Part shown: in pieces, positions 54,742 through 64,000 of the stretch
Position numbering within the stretch: the first letter of the stretch is position 1
Layout: the number at the start of each line of letters is the position of its first letter
Source of the DNA: Niveibacterium microcysteis
GTDB lineage: Bacteria > Pseudomonadota > Gammaproteobacteria > Burkholderiales > Rhodocyclaceae
Direction of reading: 5' to 3'
Length of the DNA stretch: 64,000 nucleotides
NCBI RefSeq assembly: GCF_017161445.1
Contig: NZ_CP071060.1
Coordinates: 620,001 to 684,000, forward strand
Notes under the pieces: generated by a model
What the model was told of the DNA's origin: nothing
Seen by the model: the letters and a program-made list of their open reading frames with translations, nothing else
The model's database searches: none
Program-made: the position numbers and the translations under genes

Positions 54742-55496
54742 GCCGCCGTCCAGGCGAGGTAGCAGGCGAGTTCGGTCAGCTGTTGCGTCGCGCCGAGACA
54801 ATCGCCGGTGTAGCCGCCGAGCCGGCGGTGCAGCACCCGTGCCCACCACAGCGTGATGAGTCCGCCTGCGCACAAGGCCGCCAGTGCGGGGCGCGGCGCG
54901 AGCAATATCAGGGGCGCGGCACCAAAGGTGAGCGACAGCAGCCATTCGCCGTTCGACATGCGTACCGCGAGCGGCTTCGCTTTCGCCTGTGCATCCTCGC
55001 GCACATAGTCCATCAGGCGGATCAAGGTGCCTGAGCACAGCCGCGAAAACGGGTGTGCTACGAGCAAGGCAAGCGCTGCCTTGTCGGCGCCCAGCGCACA
55101 TAGCAGCGCGAATTTGCCGGCCAGTGCAAGACCCAGTGCCACCGCCCCATAGGTGCCGAGCCGCGAATCCTTCATGATCGCGAGCACTTGCGCCTTCTCC
55201 CAGCCGCCGCCCAGGCCGTCGGCGGCGTCGGCGAGGCCGTCTTCATGGAAGCAACCGGTCAGGCGGATCGATATCGCCATCGAAATCAGCACCGCCACCG
55301 GCAGCGGCCATACCTGCGCCGCGAGCCACAAGCTGGCGGCTGCAACGCAGCCGACGACCCAACCCACCGCCGGAAACCAGCGCGCCGCGTGGTTCAGCCG
55401 CTCAGGCGAATACGGCACCCAGCGCGGCACCGGGATGCGCGTAAAGAAGCCCAGCGCAGTGAAGAAGAGTTCGAGATTCCAGCGCAGCATGCTCAC
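54726..55496 (-). CDS. cobS: Adenosylcobinamide-GDP ribazoletransferase (cobalamin synthase)
   Basis: The product is 256 aa from GTG 55496 (ATG 55490 also possible). It is a polytopic membrane enzyme. [37 protein letters not shown] and [14 protein letters not shown] are the diagnostic motifs. It joins alpha-ribazole (phosphate) to adenosylcobinamide-GDP. It lies between cobT and cobC in the assembly operon. Confidence 0.95.
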   Translation of the reverse strand: MSMLRWNLELFFTALGFFTRIPVPRWVPYSPERLNHAARWFPAVGWVVGCVAAASLWLAAQVWPLPVAVLISMAISIRLTGCFHEDGLADAADGLGGGWEKAQVLAIMKDSRLGTYGAVALGLALAGKFALLCALGADKAALALLVAHPFSRLCSGTLIRLMDYVREDAQAKAKPLAVRMSNGEWLLSLTFGAAPLILLAPRPALAALCAGGLITLWWARVLHRRLGGYTGDCLGATQQLTELACYLAWTAAWTSI

Positions 55497-55500
55497 GCAG

Positions 55501-56559
55501 CTATGCGGATTTTCCGCTCACGCCAGCCGATTCGAAGCTCGCCATCTCGGCCAGCATGGCGCAAGCCGTCTTCAGCAACGGTATCGCGAGCGCCGCGCCC
55601 GTGCCTTCGCCGAGCCGCAGATCGAGTTCGAGCAGCGGTTGCGCAGCAAGGTGCGCCAGCTGCGTGGTGTGACCTGGCTCTTGCGAGCGGTGTGCGAACA
55701 CGCAGTAGTCGCGCACCGCGGGGGCGAGCGCGTTAGCGACCAGCAAGGCGCTGGTGACGATGAAACCATCTACGACGACGGTCATCTTCTGCCGCGCGGC
55801 TTCAAGGAATGCCCCCACCATCATCGCGATCTCGCAGCCGCCGAACTCTGCCAGCACGGTCAGCGCATCGCGGGGTGCGCCAGCGCGCTGCCAAGCCTGG
55901 GCCAGCAGCGCGTGTTTGCGTGCGAGGCCCGCGTCGTCGAGCCCGGTGCCGCGTCCGATCACGTCGGCCAGCGGAGCGCCGGTGAGGGCGGCGGTGATCA
56001 GTGATGCGCTCGCGGTGTTGCCGATGCCCATCTCTCCGAAGCCGATCGTGTTGCAGCCGGCTGCCGCCAGCTCGCGCACGATCCGCGCACCGGCTTCGAT
56101 CGCGGTGTCGCGCTGGTCACTGCTCAGCGCGGCGGTGTCGAGATAGTTCGCGGTGCCGGCGGCGACCTTCGCGCGCACGAAACGGGTGCCGTCTGCTCCG
56201 GTGGCGGGCAGATCGGAAAGCTCGCGTGCGACCCCGGCGTCGACCACGGAGAGCGCGATGCCGGCCTGGCGTGCGAACACGTTGATCGCCGCGCCGCCAG
56301 CGAGCATGTTGGCCACCATCTGCCAGGTCACATCCTGCGGGTAGGCCGACACGCCCACCTTTGCCGCACCGTGGTCGCCGGCGAACACGACGATATGTGG
56401 CGCACGCACGGAGGGCGACGTGCTCTGCTGGATCAGGCCCATCGTCGCTGCGAGCGCTTCGATTCGCCCCAGGCTGCCCGGCGGCTTGGTCTTGCCGTCG
56501 ATGCGGGCTTGCAGTGCCGCGCTCAGCGCGGTGTCGGGCGAAGTGATATCGGCGTACAT
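55501..56559 (-). CDS. cobT: Nicotinate-nucleotide--dimethylbenzimidazole phosphoribosyltransferase
   Basis: The product is 352 aa from ATG 56559, whose protein start MYADITSPD fits the family better than longer upstream options. Key motifs: [47 protein letters not shown] and [12 protein letters not shown]. It activates the lower ligand base for cobalamin. It starts 97 bases after cobU. Confidence 0.96.
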   Translation of the reverse strand: MYADITSPDTALSAALQARIDGKTKPPGSLGRIEALAATMGLIQQSTSPSVRAPHIVVFAGDHGAAKVGVSAYPQDVTWQMVANMLAGGAAINVFARQAGIALSVVDAGVARELSDLPATGADGTRFVRAKVAAGTANYLDTAALSSDQRDTAIEAGARIVRELAAAGCNTIGFGEMGIGNTASASLITAALTGAPLADVIGRGTGLDDAGLARKHALLAQAWQRAGAPRDALTVLAEFGGCEIAMMVGAFLEAARQKMTVVVDGFIVTSALLVANALAPAVRDYCVFAHRSQEPGHTTQLAHLAAQPLLELDLRLGEGTGAALAIPLLKTACAMLAEMASFESAGVSGKSA

Positions 56560-56656
56560 GGCGGACGAATTCCGGGGCGGGCAGAAGGGGGCGGATGCTA
56601 GCACGCAGGGGCCGTTCAGCCTTTGCGCCGGGTGAAGCGTGCGCTTGGCGCTTGCC

Positions 56657-57181
56657 TCAGCCCTTCAGCACCAGCGGCAAACCCGCCGCAACGAACACGA
56701 CGCGCTGCGCCATCGCGGCCACTGCCTGATTCAGTCGCCCCTGCGCATCGCGGAAGGCGCGCCCGAGGGGTGTTTCGGGAACCAGCCCGAGGCCAACTTC
56801 GTTCGAGACGAGGATCACATGTCCGCCGCAGCGCTTGAGTGCTGCGATCAGCTCGGCTGCCGCAGCTTCCCCCGCGGCATCGCCGGCGTCGTCTGGCGCG
56901 GCGAGCAGGCGGTTGCTGAGCCACAGCGTCAGGCAGTCGACGATCACGCAGTTGCCGGGGCGGGCCTGAACAATCAGCTGGCGTGGCAGGTCGAGCGGGG
57001 CCTCGATGGTCTTCCAGCGCGGGTCGCGTTCGGCCCGGTGGCGCGCGATGCGCGTGCGCATCTCTTCGTCGAGCGCTTCCCCGGTGGCAATCAGCGTCAC
57101 CGGCAGTGCGCCGGCGGCGGCCCGTTGCGCTGCGTGGCGGCTCTTGCCGGAGCGCGCACCGCCGAGTACCAGTTCGATCAT
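56657..57181 (-). CDS. cobU: Adenosylcobinamide kinase / guanylyltransferase CobU
   Basis: The product is 174 aa and bifunctional. The P-loop GGARSGKS at residues 7-14, the guanylylated histidine region [15 protein letters not shown] and the conserved [16 protein letters not shown] and [13 protein letters not shown] segments are intact. It activates cobinamide for CobS. It is divergent from the riboswitch-btuB transcript, and I find no B12 box on its own strand. Confidence 0.95.
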   Translation of the reverse strand: MIELVLGGARSGKSRHAAQRAAAGALPVTLIATGEALDEEMRTRIARHRAERDPRWKTIEAPLDLPRQLIVQARPGNCVIVDCLTLWLSNRLLAAPDDAGDAAGEAAAAELIAALKRCGGHVILVSNEVGLGLVPETPLGRAFRDAQGRLNQAVAAMAQRVVFVAAGLPLVLKG

Positions 57182-57261
57182 CGGAGAAACCTTTGCTGCG
57201 ACGCGAAAGCGGCAATGTTAAACTGCGGCGCTTACTCCGGCTGCGGCCGGAGTTTCGTCTG

Positions 57262-57456
57262 AAAGGTGCCCCGGCGTGTCGCGCGCCAGGGTTAAACGGG
57301 AAACAGGTGCGTCCGCATGCGGACTATTCCTGTGCTGCCCCCGCAACGGTAGGCGAGAGCCCGGCGTCATCGGCCACTGGGATTGTTCCCGGGAAGGCGA
57401 CGCAGGGCCGGCGCACATGCGCCCGCTCGCAAGCCCGGATACCGGCCCGTCAGACA
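57262..57456 (+). promoter_or_regulatory. Cobalamin (B12) riboswitch of the btuB transcript
   Basis: The aptamer core is present: AGGTGCC near 57264, AACGGGAAACAGGTG, CTGCCCCCGCAACGGTAGGCG, and the B12 box AGCCCGGATACCGGCCC at 57432. It lies about 175 bases upstream of btuB. I see no classical T-run terminator after it, so control of translation initiation is more likely than transcription termination. Confidence 0.93.
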
Positions 57457-57630
57457 TCCGCAAGCGCCTTTGTGTCAGCAGGGTGTTTGCGCTGGAGGAC
57501 AGGCCGCGGGGTGTCGGTTGATCAGCCTGAGCGCTTTGCGCCCTGCCTGCTCGTTTCCCCGTTGCGCTGTCCGTGTGCCATGTCCGGCACGCGGGGTCGC
57601 GTGCGCGGACGATCAGGGAGTTGCCTCTAA

Positions 57631-59454
57631 ATGAAGTGCCTTCGGGTTTGCCCCGTCACCGCCGCCGTTCTCGCGGCGTTTTCCGTTCCTTCGTTCGCCG
57701 CCGCGCCGGACGATAGTCCCACCAGCACGATCGTCGTCACCGCCACGCGGCAAGCGACGCGTATCGCCGAGACCCTCGCCGACGTGACGGTGATCGGCCG
57801 CGAAGAAATCGCCCGTGCCGGCGTTGCAGATCTGACCGAGTTCCTCGGCCGCCAGCCCGGCCTGCAGTTCTATTCCAACGGCGGGCCTGGCAAGACGGCG
57901 GGCCTCATCGTGCGCGGCGCGAGCGCGTCGCAAAGCCTCGTGCTGGTCGATGGCATGCGCATCGGATCCGCCACCAGCGGTGGCGCGTCGTTGGAACACC
58001 TGTCGCTCGACGATATCGAGCGTATTGAAATCGTCCGCGGCCCGGCTTCGGCGCTCTACGGTGCTGACGCGATCGGTGGCGTGATCCAGATCTTCACCCG
58101 TCGCGCGACGGAACCCTTTGCGGCGGATGCGTTTGCCGGCGTGGGCACCTACGGCATGCAGGAGTATGCGGCAGGGGTGTCGGGCAAGAACGGCGCGTTC
58201 AGCGGCGGCCTGCGCGTGACGCATCAGGAGACGAACGGCTATTCGGCGATCAACGATCCGGTCAAGCAGCCTTATAGCTACGACCCGGACGACGACGGCT
58301 ATCGCCGCAACAGTTTCGCGGCCAATTTCGGCTGGAAGATCGCCGATGGTCACGCGCTAGAACTGACTGCACTGCAGAACAACGGCCGCAGCTGGTACGA
58401 CGGCGGCATCGGTTTTGATTCGCATACCGACGTGAAGGTGGCGAGCTATGGCGCAAGCCTGCGTGATCGCTTTGCCGAGAACTGGGTTAGCACCTTGCGC
58501 CTTGGTCGCTCGGTGGACGACAGCCGTGACTACGCGATGTGGAATCCGACCGGCATGACCTTCCGCACCGAGCAGGACCAGGCGTCGTGGCAGAACGATG
58601 TCCGCATCGGGCCGGGCAGCCTGATGCTCGGCGCCGAATGGCTGCAGCAGCAGGCCAAGGCTGAAGGCAGCTTTGATCAGTCCCGCACGATCAATGCCTT
58701 GTTCGCTGGCTGGAGCGCCCACTACGGTGCGCAGCGCGTGCAGCTCAACGTGCGCCGCGACGACAACTCGCAATTCGGCGCGCATACCACCGGCACGGCC
58801 GCCTGGGGTTGGCAGTTCGCCGAGGCGTGGCGAGTGCGCGTCGGCGGTGGCACATCGTTCCGCGCGCCGACATTCAATGACCTCTACTACCCCGGCTACT
58901 CGAATCCCAACCTGAAGGCCGAGCAGGGCCGCAGCGTGGAGACGGCCGTGGTGTGGGAGTCGGGCGAGGCCAAAGCATCGCTGACCGCTTACCGCAATCG
59001 TGTGAGCGACCAGATCGCGCTGGATGAGACCTGGACGCCACAAAACATTGCGCACGCCGAGCTGGATGGCGTCACCGCCGAAGCCGGCAATACCTTTGGC
59101 GCTTTCGTCGTGGATGGCTCGCTCGACTGGCTGCATGCGCGTAACCCGGATACCGATACGCAACTCGCAAGGCGTGCCGAGTGGCAGGGGGCGTTCAACG
59201 CACGTTATGTGCAGGACGCCTGGCGTGCTGGCGTCGAAGTGCGCTATGTCGGCGATCGCTACGACGACGCGGCGAACCTGCACAAGCTCGACGCCTACAC
59301 CCTGGTCAATCTCGTCGCGAACTGGAAGCTGATGCCACAAACGCAACTGGAAGTGCGGCTCGACAACCTCTTCGACGAGCAGTACGAGACGGTGCGCGGC
59401 TACGGCACGGCCGGACGCAGCATCTTCGCGGGCCTGCGTTTCAGCACCCGCTGA
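57631..59454 (+). CDS. btuB: TonB-dependent vitamin B12 receptor BtuB
   Basis: The product is 607 aa. The signal peptide ends near SFAAA. The TonB box STIVVTATR is near residue 32, the plug domain follows (TEFLGRQPGLQF, VLVDGMRIGS, IERIEIVRGPASALYGADAIGGVI), then a 22-strand barrel ending in GLRFSTR. A riboswitch precedes it and btuCD follow, so it is the outer-membrane entry point for cobalamin. Confidence 0.96.
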   Translation: MKCLRVCPVTAAVLAAFSVPSFAAAPDDSPTSTIVVTATRQATRIAETLADVTVIGREEIARAGVADLTEFLGRQPGLQFYSNGGPGKTAGLIVRGASASQSLVLVDGMRIGSATSGGASLEHLSLDDIERIEIVRGPASALYGADAIGGVIQIFTRRATEPFAADAFAGVGTYGMQEYAAGVSGKNGAFSGGLRVTHQETNGYSAINDPVKQPYSYDPDDDGYRRNSFAANFGWKIADGHALELTALQNNGRSWYDGGIGFDSHTDVKVASYGASLRDRFAENWVSTLRLGRSVDDSRDYAMWNPTGMTFRTEQDQASWQNDVRIGPGSLMLGAEWLQQQAKAEGSFDQSRTINALFAGWSAHYGAQRVQLNVRRDDNSQFGAHTTGTAAWGWQFAEAWRVRVGGGTSFRAPTFNDLYYPGYSNPNLKAEQGRSVETAVVWESGEAKASLTAYRNRVSDQIALDETWTPQNIAHAELDGVTAEAGNTFGAFVVDGSLDWLHARNPDTDTQLARRAEWQGAFNARYVQDAWRAGVEVRYVGDRYDDAANLHKLDAYTLVNLVANWKLMPQTQLEVRLDNLFDEQYETVRGYGTAGRSIFAGLRFSTR

Positions 59455-59491
59455 GCGCAGGCATTTCGCTGGCAGGCCGGGGCGCGCGACA

Positions 59492-60505
59492 ATGAGCACC
59501 CTTTCGATCGCAATCGCTCGTTCGCCGATGCGCCCTCGCCGCGTGCTGCTCGTATTGCTTGGCCTCGCTGCCGTGGTGCTGGCGGCGTTCTTCGCTGCAC
59601 TGGCCGCGGGCGAGGTGGCAGCGGGGCCGCGCGCGATCTTCGACGCGCTGCGCGGCCAGCCGGACGACATGGCCGCCACCGTGGTGGCGCAGCTGCGCTT
59701 GCCGCGTGCGATGGCTGCCTTCGGCTGCGGCGGCCTGCTGGCCTTGTCGGGTGCGCTGATGCAAGTGCTGCTGCGTAACCCGCTGGCCGATCCCTATGTG
59801 CTGGGTATCTCCGGTGGCGCGGCAGTGGGCGCGCTGTCGGCGCTGCTGTTGGGGCTCGCCACGCCTTGGGTGGACGGCGCGGCGCTCGCCGGTGCCCTGC
59901 TCAGCATGTTTGCCGTGTTCGGCATCGCGCGGGGTTCCGGTAGCTGGACACAGACCCGCTTGCTGCTGACGGGCGTGGTGGTCGCGTCCGGCTGCGGCGC
60001 GTTGGTTTCGCTGCTCCTTGCACTCAGTCCCGACCGTGCGCTGCGCGGCATGCTGTTCTGGCTGATGGGTGATGCAGGCGCGGCGGATCGCCCGTGGCTG
60101 GTGCTGGGCGTACTGATACTTGGCGTGCTGGCCAGTCTGCCGATGGCGCGCGAGTTGAACCTGCTCGCCCGCGGCGAGCGGCATGCGCGTGCGCTCGGTG
60201 TCGATACGCGTCGCGTTGCGACCATCGTGTTCCTGCTCGCGTCACTGCTCACCGCTGCGGCGGTGACGGCAGTCGGCGCGGTGGGCTTTGTCGGTCTCGT
60301 CGTGCCGCATCTGCTGAGGCTGGTGCTGGGCAACGACCAGCGCTTGTTGTTGCCGGCCTCGGCACTCGGTGGCGGCGGTCTGCTCCTGATCGCGGACACT
60401 GCAGCGCGTACCGTCGTCGCGCCCTTGCAGTTGCCGGTTGGCGTGCTGACCGCGCTGATCGGCGTGCCGCTTTTCCTGTGGCTCCTCTCCCGGCATCCGC
60501 GATGA
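59492..60505 (+). CDS. btuC: Vitamin B12 ABC transporter permease BtuC
   Basis: The product is 337 aa, a FecCD-family permease with about ten TM helices. RLPRAMAAFGCGGLLALSGALMQ, NPLADPYVLGISGGAAVGA and GFVGLVVPHLLRLVLG are signature segments. It overlaps btuD by 4 bases and partners the periplasmic BtuF at the window edge. Confidence 0.93.
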   Translation: MSTLSIAIARSPMRPRRVLLVLLGLAAVVLAAFFAALAAGEVAAGPRAIFDALRGQPDDMAATVVAQLRLPRAMAAFGCGGLLALSGALMQVLLRNPLADPYVLGISGGAAVGALSALLLGLATPWVDGAALAGALLSMFAVFGIARGSGSWTQTRLLLTGVVVASGCGALVSLLLALSPDRALRGMLFWLMGDAGAADRPWLVLGVLILGVLASLPMARELNLLARGERHARALGVDTRRVATIVFLLASLLTAAAVTAVGAVGFVGLVVPHLLRLVLGNDQRLLLPASALGGGGLLLIADTAARTVVAPLQLPVGVLTALIGVPLFLWLLSRHPR

Positions 60506-61281
60506 GCGAGGCACGCACATCCATGCTGCTGCGTGCGCGTCGCCTTGATGTCGGCGTCGCCCAGGTCCGCGCCGTGAGTGGGCTCGATCTGGATCTCAAG
60601 GCCGGCGATCGGCTTGCGATACTCGGCCGCAATGGCGTCGGAAAGAGCACGCTGCTGGCTGCGCTGGCCGGCCTGCACCCGTCGCAGGGCGAACTCGAGT
60701 GCGGCGGGGCGCCGCTGGCGCGCTGGTCGGCCCGCACACTGGCGCAACTCCGCGGCTGGTTGCCGCAGCATCCGGACGACCCCTTCGCCAGCAGCGTTGA
60801 AGAAGCGGTGCTGGTGGGGCGTCATCCGTGGCTCGAGCGTTTCGAGTGGGAAAGCGAGGACGATCTCCGCATCGCGGCCGACGCGCTGGCGGCCATGGGC
60901 CTGGCAGGCTTCGCGCGGCGCAATGTGCAGACCCTCTCGGGCGGCGAGCGCCAACGCGTGTCGATTGCCGCACTCCTCGCGCAGACGCCACGGCTCTATC
61001 TGCTGGACGAACCGCTCACGCATCTCGACCTCGCCGGCCAGATCGCGGTGCTCGATCACTTCCGTGGCGTCGCGGACGCGGGTGCAGCCATCGTCATGGT
61101 GTTGCACGACATCAACCTCGCGCTGCGCTGGGCGAGTCATCTGCTGATCCTGTTCGGCGACGGTGCCTGGCAAGCGGGCCCGGTTGACGAAGTGGCCTCG
61201 GCGTCGGTGTTTGGGCGTGCGCTTGGCCACCCGGTGCGGGCGCTCGACGATGCAGGCAGACCGCACTTTGTCCCGGCCTGA
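60502..61281 (+). CDS. btuD: Vitamin B12 ABC transporter ATP-binding protein BtuD
   Basis: The product is 259 aa from ATG 60502. Walker A GRNGVGKST, signature TLSGGERQRVSIAALLAQ, Walker B LYLLDEPLTHLD and VLHDINLALRWASH are present. It energises import through BtuC. The open frame upstream of 60502 lies within btuC in another frame and is not taken. Confidence 0.94.
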   Translation: MSEARTSMLLRARRLDVGVAQVRAVSGLDLDLKAGDRLAILGRNGVGKSTLLAALAGLHPSQGELECGGAPLARWSARTLAQLRGWLPQHPDDPFASSVEEAVLVGRHPWLERFEWESEDDLRIAADALAAMGLAGFARRNVQTLSGGERQRVSIAALLAQTPRLYLLDEPLTHLDLAGQIAVLDHFRGVADAGAAIVMVLHDINLALRWASHLLILFGDGAWQAGPVDEVASASVFGRALGHPVRALDDAGRPHFVPA

Positions 61282-61355
61282 GTACCGCGCCCGGCGCAGC
61301 CGTCGGTCGGGCGCCCTCTTGCCTGACGCCGCGCAAGCAGGAAGACTGCGCCCCC

Positions 61356-63248
61356 ATGCTTGAACAGGACTTCGAACGCCTCTTCGACCGCGCCCGGCGG
61401 CGCGCTTTGCGCTATCCGCGCTGGTTCCGCTTCCTCGTCACGATGCGGGCGGCGACCGGGGTGGGGTTTGTCGTACTGCTTGGCGTTGCGGCGGTGCTGA
61501 TGATCGGCTGGGCCCTGTCACCACTTTTCGATGGTGGCTTTCAGGAAGAGCCGGTGCTGTGCTTCCTGCGCGGCTTGCTGGCGATTCCTGCGCTGCATCT
61601 GCTGATGCTGGTGTCGCGCATGCTGCGTGGCCGCTTTCCGGCGCCCGATGGCCTCGCGCTCGGGCCAGACGAAGCGCCCGCGCTGTTCGATTTGCTCGAA
61701 CGCCTGCGCCGCCGTTTCGGTACGCCGCCGATTCACTCGGTGTGCATCACCGGCGAGCTGAACGCAGCGATCACGCAGCGGCCGAACCGCTGGATCGGCG
61801 TGCCGATGCGCAACACGCTGGTGATGGGGCTGCCGCTGACGCTGGCGACCTCACCGCGCCAGTTCGTCGCTGTTCTCGCACATGAGTTTGGCCATCTGCG
61901 GCGCCAGCGCATCGCGCTGGGTGGCATCGGTTGTTACCTGCGCGCCTTGTGGCACCAGGTGCTTGAAAACATGGAGGCGGTGGCGAGTCCGCTGCAACCG
62001 GCGTTCTCGCTCATCACGGAAATCGAGACACCCTTGTATTGCGCCGAATCGCTGGTGCTGTCGCACCTCGATGAACTGGAGGCGGACGCCTGTGCCGCAG
62101 AAGTTGTCGGTGCCAAGCGGCTTGGCGAAGCGCTGGCCGAGATTGCGCTGAAGCACCGCTTCCTGGCCGACGACTACTGGGCCAAGGTCTACGCGCAGGC
62201 TAACCACTCCGAACGGCCGTCGATCCTGCCCTATCGCCATATGGCGGCGGCGCTGCGTGCGGGCTTCGACCGCGAGGCATTCGCCGAATGGTTCGAAGCG
62301 CTGTCGCATGAGCAGAGCGACGAATCGCGGTTGAGCACCCACCCGAGCCTGCGCACGCGGGTGCACGCGCTGGGCCTCGCGGTGCCGAGCGAGGGCGTTG
62401 GGTCGGATAGCGCGGCGCGGCGCTTCCTTGGCGAGTCGGTTGGGCGGCTCGCTGGCGAACTCGATCAGCAGTGGTGGCAAGGGCAGCAGCGCAGCTGGCG
62501 CAAACGCCACTGGGAAGTGACCCGCGCGCTCGACAAGATCGCCAAGCTCGAGTCCGAGGGCGCCCAACTGGGCGTCTCCGAGCGGCTTGAACTTGCATTG
62601 CTGGTCGAGCGCTATGCAGGCGATCGTGACCCGCTCTCGGTGTACCGGGAACTGATGCCGCAGGCGCCCGGACGCCCGGATGCGTTGCTCGCAATGGGGC
62701 GCTTGCTGCTTGGGCGTGGCGATCCGACGGGCGTGGCCTACCTGCGCCGCGCGATCGGCGAGGACGATGCGGTGGGCCTGCAAGCTGCCGCGCTGCTGAT
62801 CGAACATTACGAGAGCAGCGGAATCGGCGCGGCAGCGCGTCCGTATCGCAAGCGCCTCGGCAAGCTGCTGCGCCAGGCGCAGCTCGTGCAGGCGGCGCTG
62901 GATGCGCCGCTCGAAGCGCTGCGTTCATTGCCGCCGGGGCTCGAGATGCATGAGCTGCGTGCGCTGGTGCGGGATATCCGGCGCCACGATCCGGTGCGTC
63001 GCGCCTATGTGGTGCGGCGGCGTTGCGAGTTGGCGCCGCGCTGGCGTGCTTACATCCTCGTGCTGTGCGTCGAGCACCACGCCCTCGGTGCCATCGCCGA
63101 CGTGGCGCAGGAGATCGAAGCGGGCATCACGATTCCGGGCTTGTGGCGCGTGCTTACGGTGCCGGTCGACAGCGGCGACGAGGCCATCCTGTGCGAAGTG
63201 CGCGGGGCTCGCTTCTTCTCGCGCAAGGATGGCGCGGTGCGCATCTGA
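61356..63248 (+). CDS. M48-family membrane zinc metallopeptidase
   Basis: The product is 630 aa. Two TM helices are near the N-terminus (about 30-55 and 65-90). The zinc motif HEFGHLRRQR lies in VAVLAHEFGHL near residue 176, and the third ligand Glu is in LDELEADACAAEVVG. A long cytosolic helical C-terminal region (about 370-630, TPR-like) follows. It resembles membrane-associated M48 peptidases used in quality control. It separates btuD from btuF. Confidence 0.85.
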   Translation: MLEQDFERLFDRARRRALRYPRWFRFLVTMRAATGVGFVVLLGVAAVLMIGWALSPLFDGGFQEEPVLCFLRGLLAIPALHLLMLVSRMLRGRFPAPDGLALGPDEAPALFDLLERLRRRFGTPPIHSVCITGELNAAITQRPNRWIGVPMRNTLVMGLPLTLATSPRQFVAVLAHEFGHLRRQRIALGGIGCYLRALWHQVLENMEAVASPLQPAFSLITEIETPLYCAESLVLSHLDELEADACAAEVVGAKRLGEALAEIALKHRFLADDYWAKVYAQANHSERPSILPYRHMAAALRAGFDREAFAEWFEALSHEQSDESRLSTHPSLRTRVHALGLAVPSEGVGSDSAARRFLGESVGRLAGELDQQWWQGQQRSWRKRHWEVTRALDKIAKLESEGAQLGVSERLELALLVERYAGDRDPLSVYRELMPQAPGRPDALLAMGRLLLGRGDPTGVAYLRRAIGEDDAVGLQAAALLIEHYESSGIGAAARPYRKRLGKLLRQAQLVQAALDAPLEALRSLPPGLEMHELRALVRDIRRHDPVRRAYVVRRRCELAPRWRAYILVLCVEHHALGAIADVAQEIEAGITIPGLWRVLTVPVDSGDEAILCEVRGARFFSRKDGAVRI

Positions 63249-64000
63249 TCAGCGTTTGCCGGCGAGCCGCTCGCGCGCCTGATCGAGAACGGCACACACT
63301 TCCTGCGCCCCGGCGAGAATGCGCGGACCGGCTCGGTTCAGGTGGTCGCCGTCCACGTAGAACAGGTTTCCAAGCGCCACCGCTGGCAGCGCTTTCCATG
63401 CGCGCCATGCGTCGAGTGAGCCCTGGTCAGTGGCGGGCTCGCGGCCGGTCAGAATCGCCTCGGGCGCGGCTTTGAGCACCGCTTCGCGCGTCACTGTCGG
63501 CGCGATCGGGTCAAGTTCGGCAAAGACGTTGCGCCCGCCGCACAAGCTCAACACATCGCTGACCATGTGCTTGCCATTGAGCGTCTGCAACGGATCGGAC
63601 CACACCTGGTAGAACACCCGCACCGGCTTACGTGATGCGTAGCGCTGGCGCAGCGTCTCGATGCCCTCGCGCAGGCCTTTCGCGGCGGCTTTTGCTTCAC
63701 CGTCGTTCCCTGTCAGCACGCCGATCCGCTCAAGATCGCTGGCAATCGTATCGAAACGTCGCGGCTCACTGAGGAAGACCGGCACGCCCATGCGCTTGAG
63801 GCGTTCAAGCTGCGCGGCCGGATTGCCCGATGCCCAGCCAACGACCAGATCCGGTTTGAGGGCAACGATTCGTTCAAGGTCGAGCGCGTGGTAGCCGCCC
63901 ACACGCGGCAGTTTCGCCGCAGCGGCGGGGTAGTCACTGTATTCCGTTGCGGCGACGACACGCGCACCGGCGCCGGCCGCGAACAGCAGCTCGGTTGCGT
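63249..64000 (-). CDS. btuF: Periplasmic cobalamin-binding protein BtuF (5' end beyond window)
   Basis: The visible part is about 250 residues and open to the window edge on the 5' side. It reads TELLFAAGAGARVVAATEYS, then YPAAAKLPRVGGYHALDLER, LKPDLVVGWASGN and VFLSEPRRFDTIASDLERIG, the BtuF/FepB-type helical-backbone binding protein. It captures cobalamin for BtuCD. The signal peptide lies outside the window. Confidence 0.9.
   Translation of the reverse strand, partial: ATELLFAAGAGARVVAATEYSDYPAAAAKLPRVGGYHALDLERIVALKPDLVVGWASGNPAAQLERLKRMGVPVFLSEPRRFDTIASDLERIGVLTGNDGEAKAAAKGLREGIETLRQRYASRKPVRVFYQVWSDPLQTLNGKHMVSDVLSLCGGRNVFAELDPIAPTVTREAVLKAAPEAILTGREPATDQGSLDAWRAWKALPAVALGNLFYVDGDHLNRAGPRILAGAQEVCAVLDQARERLAGKR

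Noticed and set aside
57540..57630. A transcription terminator after the cobalamin riboswitch
   Set aside because: I found GC-rich segments but no stem followed by a T-run before btuB, so none is called.

Overview
The window is GC-rich and densely packed, with short intergenic gaps, many 4-base ATGA/GTGA overlaps between genes, and no prophage, insertion sequence or CRISPR array. Gene content and order point to a betaproteobacterium, most plausibly Rhodocyclales. The evidence is the cox cluster with the small assembly ORF, DUF2970 and a DUF2909 twin-TM protein; the ftsY-ftsE-ftsX / rsmD-coaD-ferredoxin block; and the lolB-ispE-tRNA-Gln-prs-rplY-pth-ychF block. This assignment is inferred from architecture, not from a database search.

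Layout: 1-5789 is the end of an aa3-type cytochrome c oxidase operon with its assembly factors (CtaG, CtaE, SURF1, heme A synthase CtaA, heme O synthase CtaB, two SCO-like proteins). 5918-7972 is a secreted FecR/DUF6600 protein with a long proline-rich tail. 8037-8894 is rpoH, preceded by a perfect CIRCE operator. 9683-15331 is a complete oppABCDF peptide importer on the minus strand. 15615-21565 holds a hemerythrin-like protein, a small Cys/His-rich ORF, a secreted M1 aminopeptidase overlapping an ABC exporter, and thiol peroxidase. 21657-22440 is a non-coding island built from two inverted copies of a repeat, abutting a lower-GC hypothetical gene (22443-23270). 23620-25305 encodes a beta-barrel protein and a PfkB kinase.

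25401-39545 is housekeeping: FtsEX and FtsY, RsmD, CoaD, a YfhL-type ferredoxin, a dynamin-like GTPase, MutM, then the TPR-lolB-ispE-tRNA-Gln-prs-rplY-pth-ychF run. A near-consensus sigma70 promoter is embedded inside ispE, and a GNRA-capped hairpin sits between prs and rplY. 39696-43092 has a small acidic protein, a membrane diguanylate cyclase and GluQ.

43099-54165 is a minus-strand LPS core/envelope cluster: four GT9 heptosyltransferase-like proteins, an O-antigen ligase, an AsnB-type amidotransferase, MsbA, a small membrane protein and a GT4 glycosyltransferase. It runs directly on from cobUTSC (54187-57181). On the plus strand a cobalamin riboswitch leads btuB-btuC-btuD, followed by an M48 peptidase and a convergent btuF cut by the window edge. 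I saw no clear new multi-gene system. The most unusual signals are the overlaid promoter in ispE, the inverted repeat island, the dispersed-repeat insertion in oppD and the unannotated small ORFs.
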